Of a stretch of 64,000 bases of DNA, positions 1-8,879 are shown piece by piece. The DNA is taken from positions 372,001 to 436,000 of the forward strand of contig JAHBWZ010000001.1 in the NCBI GenBank assembly GCA_019636755.1, in the 5' to 3' direction. The DNA comes from Phycisphaeraceae bacterium. GTDB lineage: Bacteria > Planctomycetota > Phycisphaerae > Phycisphaerales > SM1A02. Under the pieces are notes generated by a model. The model did no database searches, had not been told where the DNA came from, and saw nothing but the letters and a program-made list of their open reading frames with translations. A program made the translations under genes and the position numbers. Position 1 is the stretch's first letter; every line of letters starts with the position of its first letter.

Positions 1-97
1 CCGCGGCGCGCGCCCGCGCGCTCATCGTGGAGAAGATGGAGACGCCGAACGGCGCCAGCCGACGTGCTGCTCGGCGCTCGCCCGGACGAACCGTCAT
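1..97 (-). CDS. PLP-dependent aminotransferase (class I/II), N-terminal fragment
   Basis: The gene reads leftward and leaves the window; only 32 codons are visible. Its ATG (97-95) overlaps the stop of the MFS gene in an ATGA, so the two are probably co-translated. The visible stretch RLAPFGVSIFSTMSARA matches the usual start of the kynurenine/methionine aminotransferase-like fold-type I family, where a similar segment comes just before the INLGQGFPD motif. That motif would lie outside the window, as would the PLP lysine. The family call is therefore inferred from a short N-terminal signature, and the exact substrate cannot be told. Confidence 0.55.
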   Translation of the reverse strand, partial: MTVRPGERRAARRLAPFGVSIFSTMSARARAA

Positions 98-1407
98 GCC
101 TCACCTCCATGACCGGCGGCGGTCACCGCGCGACCGCGTGGCCACCACGGTCGCGCGGCCAGTGCGAGACCCGGAACCAGGACCACCGCGAGCGCCAGCA
201 GCATGCCCGCCTGCGGACTGCCGCCGGCGGCGCGCAGGATGCCCGCGCCGAGCCACGCCACGCCCGGGCCGAGCGCATAGCCCAGGCCGATGAGCGCTTC
301 GTGCCGCCCGCCCGCGTCCACCTCGGCGCGCCCGACCGCCATGCCGTAGTACAGCGCGGCGTGGTAGATCGCGCCGACGCCCGCCCCGAAGCACGCCAGT
401 CCGGCCAGCAGCAGCAGCGCCGTGGGGCCGACCGCGAAGAGCGCAAAGCCGCCGGCCATGAGCGAGGCCGCGAGCAGCAGCGTACTCCCGCGCCCCGCCC
501 AGCGCTGCGAGGCACTCATCCACCCCACCATGCCGACGCGCGCCAGCATCCAGGTGGCCGTCGCCGCGGCGGCCAGCGTGATCCCGACACCGACCGCCTC
601 GAACCGGAACGGCGCCAGTGACGCAAGCGTCGCCACGAGCACGTAGGAGAGCGGCAGCAGCATCCTGGCGCTCCAGGCAAGCGCCCGGTAGGTCGGCGGC
701 ACATGTCCGGCGGCGAGATGCTCGTCGTAGGGCAGCGGACGCGCGGGAAGTCCGGGAATCGCCAGCACCGCCGGTGCGCAGAGCAGTCCCAGCACCGTCA
801 GCACCGCCAGCGGCGCACGCTCCAGCGCCGGGCCCATCACCAGCAGCGGGAACGCGGTCGCGCTCATCCACGTCAGATTGAAGATGCCGATTCCCGAGCG
901 CATCGCACGGCCGTGGCGTCCGGACGAGAGGAACGCATGGACCAGCGGCCAGAGCAGGGCGCTGACGACGGACGCCAGCATCGCCGCGATCCAGAGCAGC
1001 GACTCCCGCGGATACAGCCCGGGCAGCAGGCACGATCCACCCAGCAGCACCAGCAGCACCGCGAGGAACGTGCGGGGCGACCAGCGTCGACCGACGCGCG
1101 CCGTGACATCACCCGCCACGTATGCCGCCAGCGCGTAGGTGAACCCGGTGACGGTGAAGAGCAGCAGGGTCCGCGCGGCGTCGAAGCCGAAGGCCTCCTT
1201 CGCGATGAAGCCGATGGCATTCCAGAAGACGCCGGTGGCGAAGGAGGCGATGACCGTGATGACCAGGAGCGGCGCCAGTCGCGACGGGGCGCCGAGCACC
1301 GGCGCAGGGCCCGCCGTCCATGCGGCAACGCCCCGGCGCGGGGATGTCCGTGATGGAGGAGGCTGCCGGGGCGCGGATCTCATGCGGGGTGGCGCGGCGT
1401 GTAGCAT
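94..1407 (-). CDS. Major facilitator superfamily transporter
   Basis: A 437-residue polytopic inner-membrane protein with about 12 hydrophobic segments, the usual MFS size. The segment after TM2, GDVTARVGRRW, resembles the conserved loop 2-3 MFS motif (G-x-x-x-D-R-x-G-R-R). The frame stays open upstream to 1872, but that extension is Arg/Cys/Ser-rich, not membrane-like, and lies antisense to the WXG100 gene, so the start is placed at the ATG at 1407; an ATG at 1383 is also possible. There is no clear ribosome site. The stop overlaps the start of the aminotransferase gene. The substrate is unknown; a metabolite or drug exporter is possible. Confidence 0.8.
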   Translation of the reverse strand: MLHAAPPRMRSAPRQPPPSRTSPRRGVAAWTAGPAPVLGAPSRLAPLLVITVIASFATGVFWNAIGFIAKEAFGFDAARTLLLFTVTGFTYALAAYVAGDVTARVGRRWSPRTFLAVLLVLLGGSCLLPGLYPRESLLWIAAMLASVVSALLWPLVHAFLSSGRHGRAMRSGIGIFNLTWMSATAFPLLVMGPALERAPLAVLTVLGLLCAPAVLAIPGLPARPLPYDEHLAAGHVPPTYRALAWSARMLLPLSYVLVATLASLAPFRFEAVGVGITLAAAATATWMLARVGMVGWMSASQRWAGRGSTLLLAASLMAGGFALFAVGPTALLLLAGLACFGAGVGAIYHAALYYGMAVGRAEVDAGGRHEALIGLGYALGPGVAWLGAGILRAAGGSPQAGMLLALAVVLVPGLALAARPWWPRGRAVTAAGHGGEA

Positions 1408-1624
1408 AGTGAGCGGCACCCCGGGTCCGGCCGTGACGGCGGCGCGCGGCGCCGGCCGGTGGACGCAGGCCCGCCTCGCCGGCCACGGGGACGGGCACCG
1501 GACCGGGAGGAAGGGTCGGCTGGCGCCGGCCGACGGACCGGGATGGAATCGAAGGCACGCGCCTCCCGCGCGGGACGAGCAGGCATCAGTCGCCCGGCGG
1601 GAACGGCGGGGTCCAGGAGGTCCG

Positions 1625-1897
1625 ATGAGCAAGGCGGTCGTCGATCCAGGTGAACTGCGTCGCTTCGCGAACGACCTGCGGCGGTTCAACAGCGAACTGC
1701 AGTCGCAGATGAAGGTGCTGCACGGGCGGATGCTCCAGCTCTCGCAGACCTGGCGGGACCAGGAACAGACCAGGTTCGCGGAGGCCTTCGAAGAGACGAT
1801 GCGCGTCCTTCTTCGCTTCACCGAGGCGAGCGAGCAGCACGTGCCGTTCCTGCTCCGCAAGGCCGATCGCATCGACGACTACCTGCAGCAGCGATGA
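1625..1897 (+). CDS. WXG100 (ESAT-6-like) small secreted-type protein
   Basis: A 90-residue, almost wholly helical protein of the length typical for WXG100/Esx proteins. Trp43 lies in the centre between two predicted amphipathic helices, as the WXG turn does in EsxA/YukE, but the triplet here is W-R-D, not W-x-G. Phe14, Phe21, Phe51 and Phe55 sit at heptad-like spacing that would pack a helical hairpin. A strong ribosome site AGGAGG lies 4 nt before the ATG. The gene heads a rightward set ending in an EssC/EccC-like FtsK ATPase, which in known type VII systems exports such proteins. The call rests on size, helical pattern, central Trp and context. Confidence 0.72.
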   Translation: MSKAVVDPGELRRFANDLRRFNSELQSQMKVLHGRMLQLSQTWRDQEQTRFAEAFEETMRVLLRFTEASEQHVPFLLRKADRIDDYLQQR

Positions 1898-2016
1898 GCC
1901 TCTCGCCGCACGGCGCATCGGCGTGGCACAGCGCCCCGGCCCTCCGCGGCGCCGCCGTCGCCGTCACCGGCCTCGGGCCGGCGCCGGATCGAGTCACCGG
2001 GGTGCGGCTCGACTGG

Positions 2017-2022
2017 TACGAT
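2017..2022 (+). promoter_or_regulatory. Candidate -10 element (TACGAT) of a near-leaderless promoter
   Basis: TACGAT ends 8 nt before the ATG at 2031, which has no Shine-Dalgarno sequence. The expected transcription start falls within about 2 nt of the start codon. It fits the TANNNT spacing known for leaderless genes in Deinococcus and actinobacteria. No convincing -35 box is visible. Confidence 0.35.
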
Positions 2023-2030
2023 CCGCCTCG

Positions 2031-2594
2031 ATGCGCGACACCGCCTCCGTCCGCTCCTTCGCCGCCTTCACCGAGGCGCGACAGGCCATCGCCGAGTTCC
2101 GCCAGCGCGCCCGCGCGGCGATCGACGAGGCCGGCGGCGAGGCCGCCCGGGTCCGGCAGTGGATCGATCACGACTGTCACATGCACTGGCGGACGCAGGT
2201 CCGGGTGCGCGGCGAGCGCCTGGCGGTCGCGAAATCCGAGTTGAGCCGCGTGCTCCTCGGCATGCACGGGGAGGCCAGCGGTCGTGAACAGCGCGCCCTG
2301 GTCGCGCGGGCGGAACTTCAGCTCGCCGAGGCGGAGCAGAAGGCCCGCGGACTGGGTCACTGGCTGCGCGAGGTGGAGCGCGCGGACACGGTGTACCGCG
2401 GCGGCATCCAGCCGCTGGCCCGCGCGGTCGAGGAGCGGCTCATGCGTGCCGAGTCCCGCCTCGTCCTGCTGCTCGACCGCCTGCAGGCATACCTGAAGGG
2501 CACGGCAGCGCCGCCCGAGAGAACGACCGGCGACGCGGGCGCGGCGGCCACCGACGGATCAGCAGAGGAGTCCGCAGAGGAATCCACACCATGA
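2031..2594 (+). CDS. Coiled-coil protein of the WXG100/FtsK locus, function unknown
   Basis: A 187-residue soluble protein, not recognised as a named family. From about residue 10 to 155 it is nearly continuous charged helix, with an unusual patch DHDCHMHW near residue 45. The tail is acidic and Ala/Thr-rich (repeated AEES). The frame is open further upstream, but that extension is Arg/Pro-rich and non-helical, so the ATG at 2031 is preferred. The stop overlaps the next start (ATGA). Its place between a WXG100 protein and the ATPase suggests a chaperone, adaptor or structural part of the same apparatus; this is inference. Confidence 0.6.
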   Translation: MRDTASVRSFAAFTEARQAIAEFRQRARAAIDEAGGEAARVRQWIDHDCHMHWRTQVRVRGERLAVAKSELSRVLLGMHGEASGREQRALVARAELQLAEAEQKARGLGHWLREVERADTVYRGGIQPLARAVEERLMRAESRLVLLLDRLQAYLKGTAAPPERTTGDAGAAATDGSAEESAEESTP

Positions 2595-2803
2595 GCGCGC
2601 GGGCCGGAGCCGCGAAGCTGCTCTCTGCGTACCGGGATCTCGTGCTCCGCCTGGACCGCATCCGCCCGGAATGGGACGACTCGGTCCGCCGCGCCTTCGA
2701 CCACGAGTTCATCGAGCCGCTCGAACTCGAGGTCCGGGCGGCGATCGCAGCCATGGAAGCACTCGATCACGTGCTGGAGGATGCGCGACGTGCCTGTGCC
2801 TGA
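2591..2803 (+). CDS. Small helical protein of the WXG100/FtsK locus
   Basis: A 70-residue protein predicted as two amphipathic helices broken near the PEWD turn at residues 26-29. It is not recognised as a family member. It could be a second, short Esx-like partner: a single Trp sits between the two helices, but there is no WXG triplet. Its ATG overlaps the previous stop by 4 nt, and its 3' end overlaps the ATPase frame by up to 23 nt. Such tight translational coupling argues that it is real and made in fixed ratio with its neighbours. Confidence 0.55.
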   Translation: MSARAGAAKLLSAYRDLVLRLDRIRPEWDDSVRRAFDHEFIEPLELEVRAAIAAMEALDHVLEDARRACA

Positions 2804-5800
2804 ACCTCCGGGGTCCGCGCCGCCGGTCCCGTCCGGCTTCGCCGGCGATGCGCTGCGGACGCTCGTCGACCTGGCGCACCTGCGGCGCGAGCGACGCGAG
2901 GTCCCGGCCCGACTGGATGACGAGTCGCGCCGCGCCATCGCCGCCGCGGAGCGCCAGCGCGATGAACAGCGCACCGCCGCGGACGCGGCCTGCCGCGCGC
3001 GCGTGACCGAGGTCACGGCCATGCTGGAGTCGCGCTGCGCGGAGATCCAGGCGGAACACGACACCGCCATGGCACGCATCGAGGCGCAGACGGAGCACAA
3101 GAAGGCCTCCATCCGCGAGCGGGCAGACCAGAACCTGGCACAGGCGCGCACGCGGCTGGACGAGGAGATCTGGGTGGCCGAGTCCGTCCACGAAGGTGAG
3201 GGACAGCGCCTGACGGAGCGTGCCCGCGCCGTGGCCGACGCGGTGGCGCGCGAACGTGATCAGATCGCCGAGGCATGGACCACCGTCCGTGCCCGCCTGG
3301 AGTCGCACGGCCTGGGCCACCTGCTCCGCGAGGCGGATCCGCCGCACGGCGCGCCGGCGCGGGAACCGGATTCTGCGGCGCCGTCCGTGCCCGCCGTGCC
3401 CGAGGCCGCGCTGGGCGACCTGGCCGCGGCGCGGGAGCGCGCCGCCGCGGGCGCGGTGGCGGCGACGCGCCTCCGCAGCGCCCGCATCGCCTCCGGGGCG
3501 GCACCGTGGATCCTGCTCACGTGCCTCGTGGCCGTCGGCGCGGGCGCGGGCGCGGTCCTCGGCCAGCAGGGACTGCGGCCCGCCACGGCCAACCCCGCGC
3601 TGCCGGGCATCATCGGGGCCGTCGTCGGGGCGCTGGCCGGCATCATCCTGCGCCTTGTGACGCGGCGGATGGCCCGGCGAGGGGCGCGGCGCATCGTTGC
3701 ATCGCTTCGCGCCGCCGAGGCGGACGGCGCTCGGCACGGCGCCGCCGCGCTCCGGGCCGCGGAAGACGAGCGGCGGCAGGGGCAGGCCCGGGCCGACCGT
3801 GTCCGCGATGCGGAGATCCGCGCGGCGAAGCAGCGCTGGGAACCGGCGATCGCCAAGGTCATGGAACGACGCGAGGCGCACCTGGTCCGGCTCGACGCCA
3901 TCCTGAATGCCCACGCCGCGGAGGTGCGCGACCAGGCCACGGAGCGCCGCGCGGCCGCGGAGGCCGAGGCAGCGCAGGCGATCGCCGCCGCGGAGGCGGT
4001 GCGCCGGGACGCCGCGGCGCGGCTGGAGGCGGCGTTCGCCGATGCGCAGCAGCGCTGCGATCGGGAGTTCACCGAGCAGCGGACCGCGTTCACGGCGTCG
4101 TGGCGACTTCGACTCGATCGCGCGTCGCAGACGATCGATCGACTGCTGCACGCCGAGCGCACGCGATGGATGTCGTTCGACGATCCGGCGTGGGACGCGT
4201 GGCAGCCGGCGCGGCTGGACGGCGGCACCTTCCGGCTGGGGCGCATCGTCGTCGACTCCGCGGAGATTCCCCGCGGCGATGACGGCCGCCCGGAACTCGG
4301 CGCCGACCTGCCCGCATTCGAGGCGCTGCCGTTCGGTCTCGACCTCGCCGGCCCCGCGTCCCTGCTCCTGGAGCATGACGGTGACGGCCGCGAGAATGCG
4401 CTCGCCCTGCTGCACACGGCGATGCTCCGGCTCATCACGCTCCTGCCGCCGGGAACGGCCCGCTTCACGATCATCGATCCCGTGGGTCTCGGGCGCACGT
4501 TCGCGGGCTTCATGCACCTTGCCGACTTCGACGAGCGCCTGGTCACGAGCCGCATCTGGTCGGAGCCGCGCCACCTCGAGCAGCGCCTCGCCGACCTGAC
4601 GGAGCACATGGAGCACGTCATCCAGAAGTACCTGCGCAACGAGTTCGAGTCCATCGAGGCGTACAACGAACAGGCCGGCGAGATCGCCGAGCCCTACCGC
4701 TTCCTCGTCATCGCGGACTTTCCCGCGGGCTTCACGGAATCCGCCGCCAAGCGGCTCGCCAGCGTTGTCTCGAGCGGTGCGCGCTGCGGCGTCCACACGC
4801 TCTGCGCGTGGGACCGCCGCACCCACCCGCCCGCAGGGGTGGACCTGGAACTCATGCGCTCACGCAGCCTGCGGATCCTCTTCGAGCAGGGCCGCACGCG
4901 ACTCGCGGCGGATCCGCCCGGCCGCGGCCGCGTGGAGATCGACACGCCGCCGGACGATGCGCTGGTCACGCGCACGCTCCAGATCGTCGGCGCCGCCGCG
5001 CGCGACGCGGCGCGCGTCGAGGTCCCGTTCAGCGCGGTCGCACCGGCGCCGGACGCCGTGTGGTCACGGCGCTGCGACACCGTGCTCCGCGTCCCGCTGG
5101 GCCGCGCCGGCGCGAGCAAGCTCCAGGAACTGGAAATCGGCATCGGCACCAGCCAGCACGCGCTCCTGGCCGGCAAGACCGGATCGGGAAAGTCGACCCT
5201 GCTGCACGTCCTGGTCACGAACATCGCGCTGTGGTATCCGCCCGACGAGGTGGAGCTGTACCTGGTGGACTTCAAGAAGGGGGTCGAGTTCAAGACATAC
5301 GCAACGCACCGCCTGCCCCACGCGCGGGCGGTGGCGGTCGAGAGCGATCGCGAGTTCGGCGTCAGCGTGCTCCAGCGCGTGGATGCGGTCCTGCGCGAGC
5401 GCGGCGATCTCTTCCGCGCCGCGGGCGTGCAGGACCTGCCGTCCTGGCGCCGGCTGAACCCGGGAAGCCCGATGCCGCGCGTCCTGCTGGTCATCGACGA
5501 GTTCCAGGAGATGTTCGTCGAGGACGACCGCCTGGCGCAGGAGGCATCGCTGGTCCTCGACCGGATCGTCCGCCAGGGTCGCGCCTTCGGCATCCACGTG
5601 CTCCTGGGCTCGCAGACGCTCGGCGGCGCCTACACGCTGGCCCGGAGCACCATCGGCCAGATCCAGGTCCGCATCGCGCTGCAGTGCAGCGAGGCGGACT
5701 CGTACCTCATCCTGAGCGAGGACAACGCCGCGGCGCGCCTGCTGGGCCGGCCCGGCGAGGCCATCTACAACGACGCGGGCGGTCGCATCGAGGGCAACAG

Positions 5801-6782
5801 TCCGTTCCAGATCGTCTGGCTGCCGGACAGTGAGCGGGAGACCTGCCTGCGCACGGTCGAGGCGCGCGCCACCGCGGCCGGCTGGCGCCCCTCGGCGCCG
5901 ATGATCGTCTTCGAGGGCAGCGCCCCCGCGGACCTCGCCACGAACCACCTGCTCCGCGAGACCGCGCAGAGTGCCCCGCCCGCACCGGACATGCCGGTGC
6001 GCACCTGGATCGGCGAAGCGATCGCCATCAAGGGGCCGACCGAGGTCACCTTCCGGCCGCAGAGCGGCGCGAACCTCCTACTCGTCGGTCAGCGTGACGA
6101 GGCCGCGACGGCGATCATCGTGTCCATGCTGGCCTCCGTCGCGGCACGCCGCGGACACGCGGCCTCGGTCAACGGCGAGACGGCCGCGGCCGGTCCGACG
6201 CTCATCCTGATCGACGGCACGCCCGCCGATGCCGCGCTGGCCGGATGCCTGGGATCCGCGGCCGGCGCGCTGCGCCTGGCGCCGCGGATGGTCGGCTTCC
6301 GCGACATCGAGGAGGCCATGCGGGACCTGGGCGCCGAACTCGATCGTCGGCTCGAGGCGACCTCGCCGTCGCCTCCGCTCCTGCTCTTCATCCACGGCCT
6401 CCAGCGCTTCCGCCAGCTCCGCCAGAGCGAGGACTACTCGTTCTCGATGTCCGGCGACAGCGCCCCGGCCGCAGACCGCATCCTTGCCAGGATGATCCGC
6501 GAAGGCCCCGTCGTGCGCATGCACACGATTCTCTGGTGCGATACGCCGGCGAACCTGCTGCGCTTCCTCGATCGCCAGACCCTGCGCGAGTTCGCCCTGC
6601 GCGTCCTGTTCCAGATGGGCGCCGCCGACTCCACCACGCTCATCGACTCCCCCGCCGCGTCCCTGCTGGGCCTGCACCGCGCCCTCCTGCACAATGAGGA
6701 AGAGGGCATCACGGAGAAGTTCCGGCCCTACGCGCTGCCTGAACCCGGGATGCTGGCACACCTGCTCCAGGGACGCGGCTGA
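2781..6782 (+). CDS. Membrane-anchored FtsK/SpoIIIE-type ATPase with coiled coils (EssC/EccC-like)
   Basis: A 1333-residue protein. Order: long coiled coil (about residues 30-210), two transmembrane helices (about 240-262 and 272-292), a second Ala/Arg/Glu coiled coil (about 300-450), a linker, then an FtsK/SpoIIIE motor. Walker A is GKTGSGKS at 798-805 and Walker B VLLVIDEF at 901-908. A further C-terminal domain looks like a second, degenerate ATPase: LLLVGQRDEAATA where a P-loop would be and LLLFIHGLQRF where Walker B would be. Tandem motors, often with degenerate later copies, are typical of EssC/EccC, the type VII secretion motor. GGAGG abuts the ATG at 2781 but lies 9 nt before an in-frame GTG at 2790, which may be the true start. 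Long coiled coils on both sides of the membrane segments are unlike EssC or classical FtsK. Confidence 0.8.
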   Translation: MRDVPVPEPPGSAPPVPSGFAGDALRTLVDLAHLRRERREVPARLDDESRRAIAAAERQRDEQRTAADAACRARVTEVTAMLESRCAEIQAEHDTAMARIEAQTEHKKASIRERADQNLAQARTRLDEEIWVAESVHEGEGQRLTERARAVADAVARERDQIAEAWTTVRARLESHGLGHLLREADPPHGAPAREPDSAAPSVPAVPEAALGDLAAARERAAAGAVAATRLRSARIASGAAPWILLTCLVAVGAGAGAVLGQQGLRPATANPALPGIIGAVVGALAGIILRLVTRRMARRGARRIVASLRAAEADGARHGAAALRAAEDERRQGQARADRVRDAEIRAAKQRWEPAIAKVMERREAHLVRLDAILNAHAAEVRDQATERRAAAEAEAAQAIAAAEAVRRDAAARLEAAFADAQQRCDREFTEQRTAFTASWRLRLDRASQTIDRLLHAERTRWMSFDDPAWDAWQPARLDGGTFRLGRIVVDSAEIPRGDDGRPELGADLPAFEALPFGLDLAGPASLLLEHDGDGRENALALLHTAMLRLITLLPPGTARFTIIDPVGLGRTFAGFMHLADFDERLVTSRIWSEPRHLEQRLADLTEHMEHVIQKYLRNEFESIEAYNEQAGEIAEPYRFLVIADFPAGFTESAAKRLASVVSSGARCGVHTLCAWDRRTHPPAGVDLELMRSRSLRILFEQGRTRLAADPPGRGRVEIDTPPDDALVTRTLQIVGAAARDAARVEVPFSAVAPAPDAVWSRRCDTVLRVPLGRAGASKLQELEIGIGTSQHALLAGKTGSGKSTLLHVLVTNIALWYPPDEVELYLVDFKKGVEFKTYATHRLPHARAVAVESDREFGVSVLQRVDAVLRERGDLFRAAGVQDLPSWRRLNPGSPMPRVLLVIDEFQEMFVEDDRLAQEASLVLDRIVRQGRAFGIHVLLGSQTLGGAYTLARSTIGQIQVRIALQCSEADSYLILSEDNAAARLLGRPGEAIYNDAGGRIEGNSPFQIVWLPDSERETCLRTVEARATAAGWRPSAPMIVFEGSAPADLATNHLLRETAQSAPPAPDMPVRTWIGEAIAIKGPTEVTFRPQSGANLLLVGQRDEAATAIIVSMLASVAARRGHAASVNGETAAAGPTLILIDGTPADAALAGCLGSAAGALRLAPRMVGFRDIEEAMRDLGAELDRRLEATSPSPPLLLFIHGLQRFRQLRQSEDYSFSMSGDSAPAADRILARMIREGPVVRMHTILWCDTPANLLRFLDRQTLREFALRVLFQMGAADSTTLIDSPAASLLGLHRALLHNEEEGITEKFRPYALPEPGMLAHLLQGRG

Positions 6783-6872
6783 GCCGGGACGCGCGTCGCA
6801 TCCCGCGTGCGCACGTCGCGGCGCGCCGCATGCATCCGCCGCGGACATCACCGGCGCGCTGCCGCGCCTCCG

Positions 6873-8879
6873 TCAGACGCGCACGCGGCGCTGCCAGAGC
6901 CACCACTCGAGCATCAGCACGAGCAGCGCGAAGACGACCGCGTACGGCCAGAGCGAGGTGTAGATGAGCGCCGCGCCGCTGTCGCCGCCGACCTGGCTGC
7001 CGCCGATCTCCACGATCTCCGCCGCCTGTGTCCGGGACTCCGATTCGTCGGAGAGATTGACCGCGAAGGCGCGCTGCTGTCGGCCGGGGGCATCCGGAAC
7101 GGTCCACTCCAGCAGGTGCAGGCCGGCCTGCCGCGCCGGTCCCCAGGACAGGAGCGCCGGATCGCGGACCTCCAGGCGCTGGCGATGGCCGTCGGGCTCG
7201 ATGATGTCGATGTCGGTCGCGGCGGCAGGCAGGCGCGTCGCGATCGCGTCACCGGGCGCCAGCGGCCGGTCAGTCACGCCGCTTCCGCTGTGACCGAGGT
7301 AGTCGACCGCGTTGAAGATGAACGACACGAAACTCCGGAGGATCGGCCACGTCGACGCCGCCGGCTCGAACGCCACGTGCACCACGCGGGTCGTCCCCCG
7401 CGACATGAGCACGATGAGCGGGCCTCGTCCGCCCTCGGCCAGCACCTCCACCGCATCCGCCGCGCGGATCGGCCGTGTCCGGCTGATCTCCAGCGGATCG
7501 AAGTCCACGTAGCGCAGGAGAGGATGGCGCCGGTTCGCCGAGAGAACCAGGTCAGGCCCGGGCTCCCCATCCTCGCGCAGCCCCGTGCCGCCCGGCGGCG
7601 TGCCGAACGAGAGATACCGGCCCGGCGGCAGTTCCTCGATCGTCACGTTGTCGAGCACGATCACGTCGAAGCGCTCCAGCGCCGTGCCGGCGGCCGGCGC
7701 GGCAGGATCCGCGATCGCCGCGAAGCGCTCCGGCGTGAGGAGGATCAGTTCCTGGAGCGGCAGCCCTTCGAGCACGGGGCGCACCAGCGATCGCGGGGGT
7801 CCGACCAGCGCCACCGACAGCGGCCGGGGCGGCGGAAGCACGACGACCTGCCGGTTGTCGGCCGCGAGGGCATCGGGCGTGACGACCGCGACCTCGATCA
7901 CCGCACCGCGGGTTTCCTCGAACGGCGTGAACACGACCGACGCGCGCCCCGGCACGAGCCCCCCGGTTGCACCGTCGGTGACCGCGGGCGGCAGCGCCAC
8001 CGGGCGCAGGGCGAGCGCCGCGCCGTCCACGGAGAGCTGGACATCCACGTCGCGCGGAGACGCCGACCAGCTGATGATCGACGCGAAGATCTCCACCTGG
8101 GTCGGGCGATCCTGCGATCGCTCCACCGCGAGCGAAAGCAGCCCCGCGTTGACGGACTCCGTCTCTCCGATGCGGTGATAGACCAGCGTCTCTCCGCGGA
8201 GGACCTCGCCGCCCAGGTCTTCGATCCTTCCATCGCTGAACAGTTCCCACGCGGCCGGATCATCCACCGGACGGTCGGAGTCCGGATCCACGTTCGTCGA
8301 GTAGGCGCGGGCAAGCCGGAACGCATCCGCGATCCGGCTGACGCCGTCCGTCGGGCGGATCCGGTCCACCGCCTCCAGCAGTTCCGCGCGCGACCGCGTG
8401 AACCGGCTGACCACCTCGGCGCGGTCGGAGAACGCCACGATCATCACCTCGGCATCGCTTCCGCGCATGAGCCTGGCACCGGTGATCGTCCCGATCCGGT
8501 CACGGATCCGGCGCTTCGCCTCGTCCAGTCGCGTCAGGCCGCCGGGCGCGTCGGCCACGCGCATCGATGCGGAGCAGTCCACGAAGAACACCACGCGGGC
8601 GCGGTCGACCGCGCCGCCGCGGATGCGCGGCTGCGCGACCGCCGCCGCGATCGCGAGCAGCGCGAGCACCTGGAGCAGGAGGAGTACGCTCGGTCGGAGG
8701 CGCTGAAACGGCGCATTCGCCTGGAGGTCCTCGACCGCCCGGGTCCAGAGCAGCGTCGATGCGATCCGCGCCGGTCGCCGCCGCAGCCGCAGGACATAGA
8801 GCAGGAGCAGCGGCGGAATGAGTGCCGCCGCCAGCAGCACGCCGGCGAGGGGCGTGAGAAAGGGAGACGCGCTGATCAC
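6873..8879 (-). CDS. BatA-like membrane protein with von Willebrand factor A domain
   Basis: 668 residues. Two N-terminal transmembrane helices (about 8-30 and 64-82) match the BatA N-terminal domain of aerotolerance-type proteins. A vWA domain follows, with MIDAS motif DCSAS at 101-105, and then a long extracytoplasmic part. The protein ends in a C-terminal transmembrane helix and a basic tail (about 645-668). It starts with GTG at 8879, overlapping the DUF58 stop (GTGA). It is the last gene of the seven-gene leftward operon. In known moxR-DUF58-vWA clusters these proteins act together with the MoxR ATPase in envelope or metalloenzyme maturation; the client here is unknown. The frame is open upstream of 8879, but that part lies inside the DUF58 gene. 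Confidence 0.8.
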   Translation of the reverse strand: MISASPFLTPLAGVLLAAALIPPLLLLYVLRLRRRPARIASTLLWTRAVEDLQANAPFQRLRPSVLLLLQVLALLAIAAAVAQPRIRGGAVDRARVVFFVDCSASMRVADAPGGLTRLDEAKRRIRDRIGTITGARLMRGSDAEVMIVAFSDRAEVVSRFTRSRAELLEAVDRIRPTDGVSRIADAFRLARAYSTNVDPDSDRPVDDPAAWELFSDGRIEDLGGEVLRGETLVYHRIGETESVNAGLLSLAVERSQDRPTQVEIFASIISWSASPRDVDVQLSVDGAALALRPVALPPAVTDGATGGLVPGRASVVFTPFEETRGAVIEVAVVTPDALAADNRQVVVLPPPRPLSVALVGPPRSLVRPVLEGLPLQELILLTPERFAAIADPAAPAAGTALERFDVIVLDNVTIEELPPGRYLSFGTPPGGTGLREDGEPGPDLVLSANRRHPLLRYVDFDPLEISRTRPIRAADAVEVLAEGGRGPLIVLMSRGTTRVVHVAFEPAASTWPILRSFVSFIFNAVDYLGHSGSGVTDRPLAPGDAIATRLPAAATDIDIIEPDGHRQRLEVRDPALLSWGPARQAGLHLLEWTVPDAPGRQQRAFAVNLSDESESRTQAAEIVEIGGSQVGGDSGAALIYTSLWPYAVVFALLVLMLEWWLWQRRVRV

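Noticed and set aside
2709-4826. 705-codon minus-strand frame inside the FtsK-like gene
   Set aside because: Antisense to coiled-coil and motor coding sequence; no recognisable motif.
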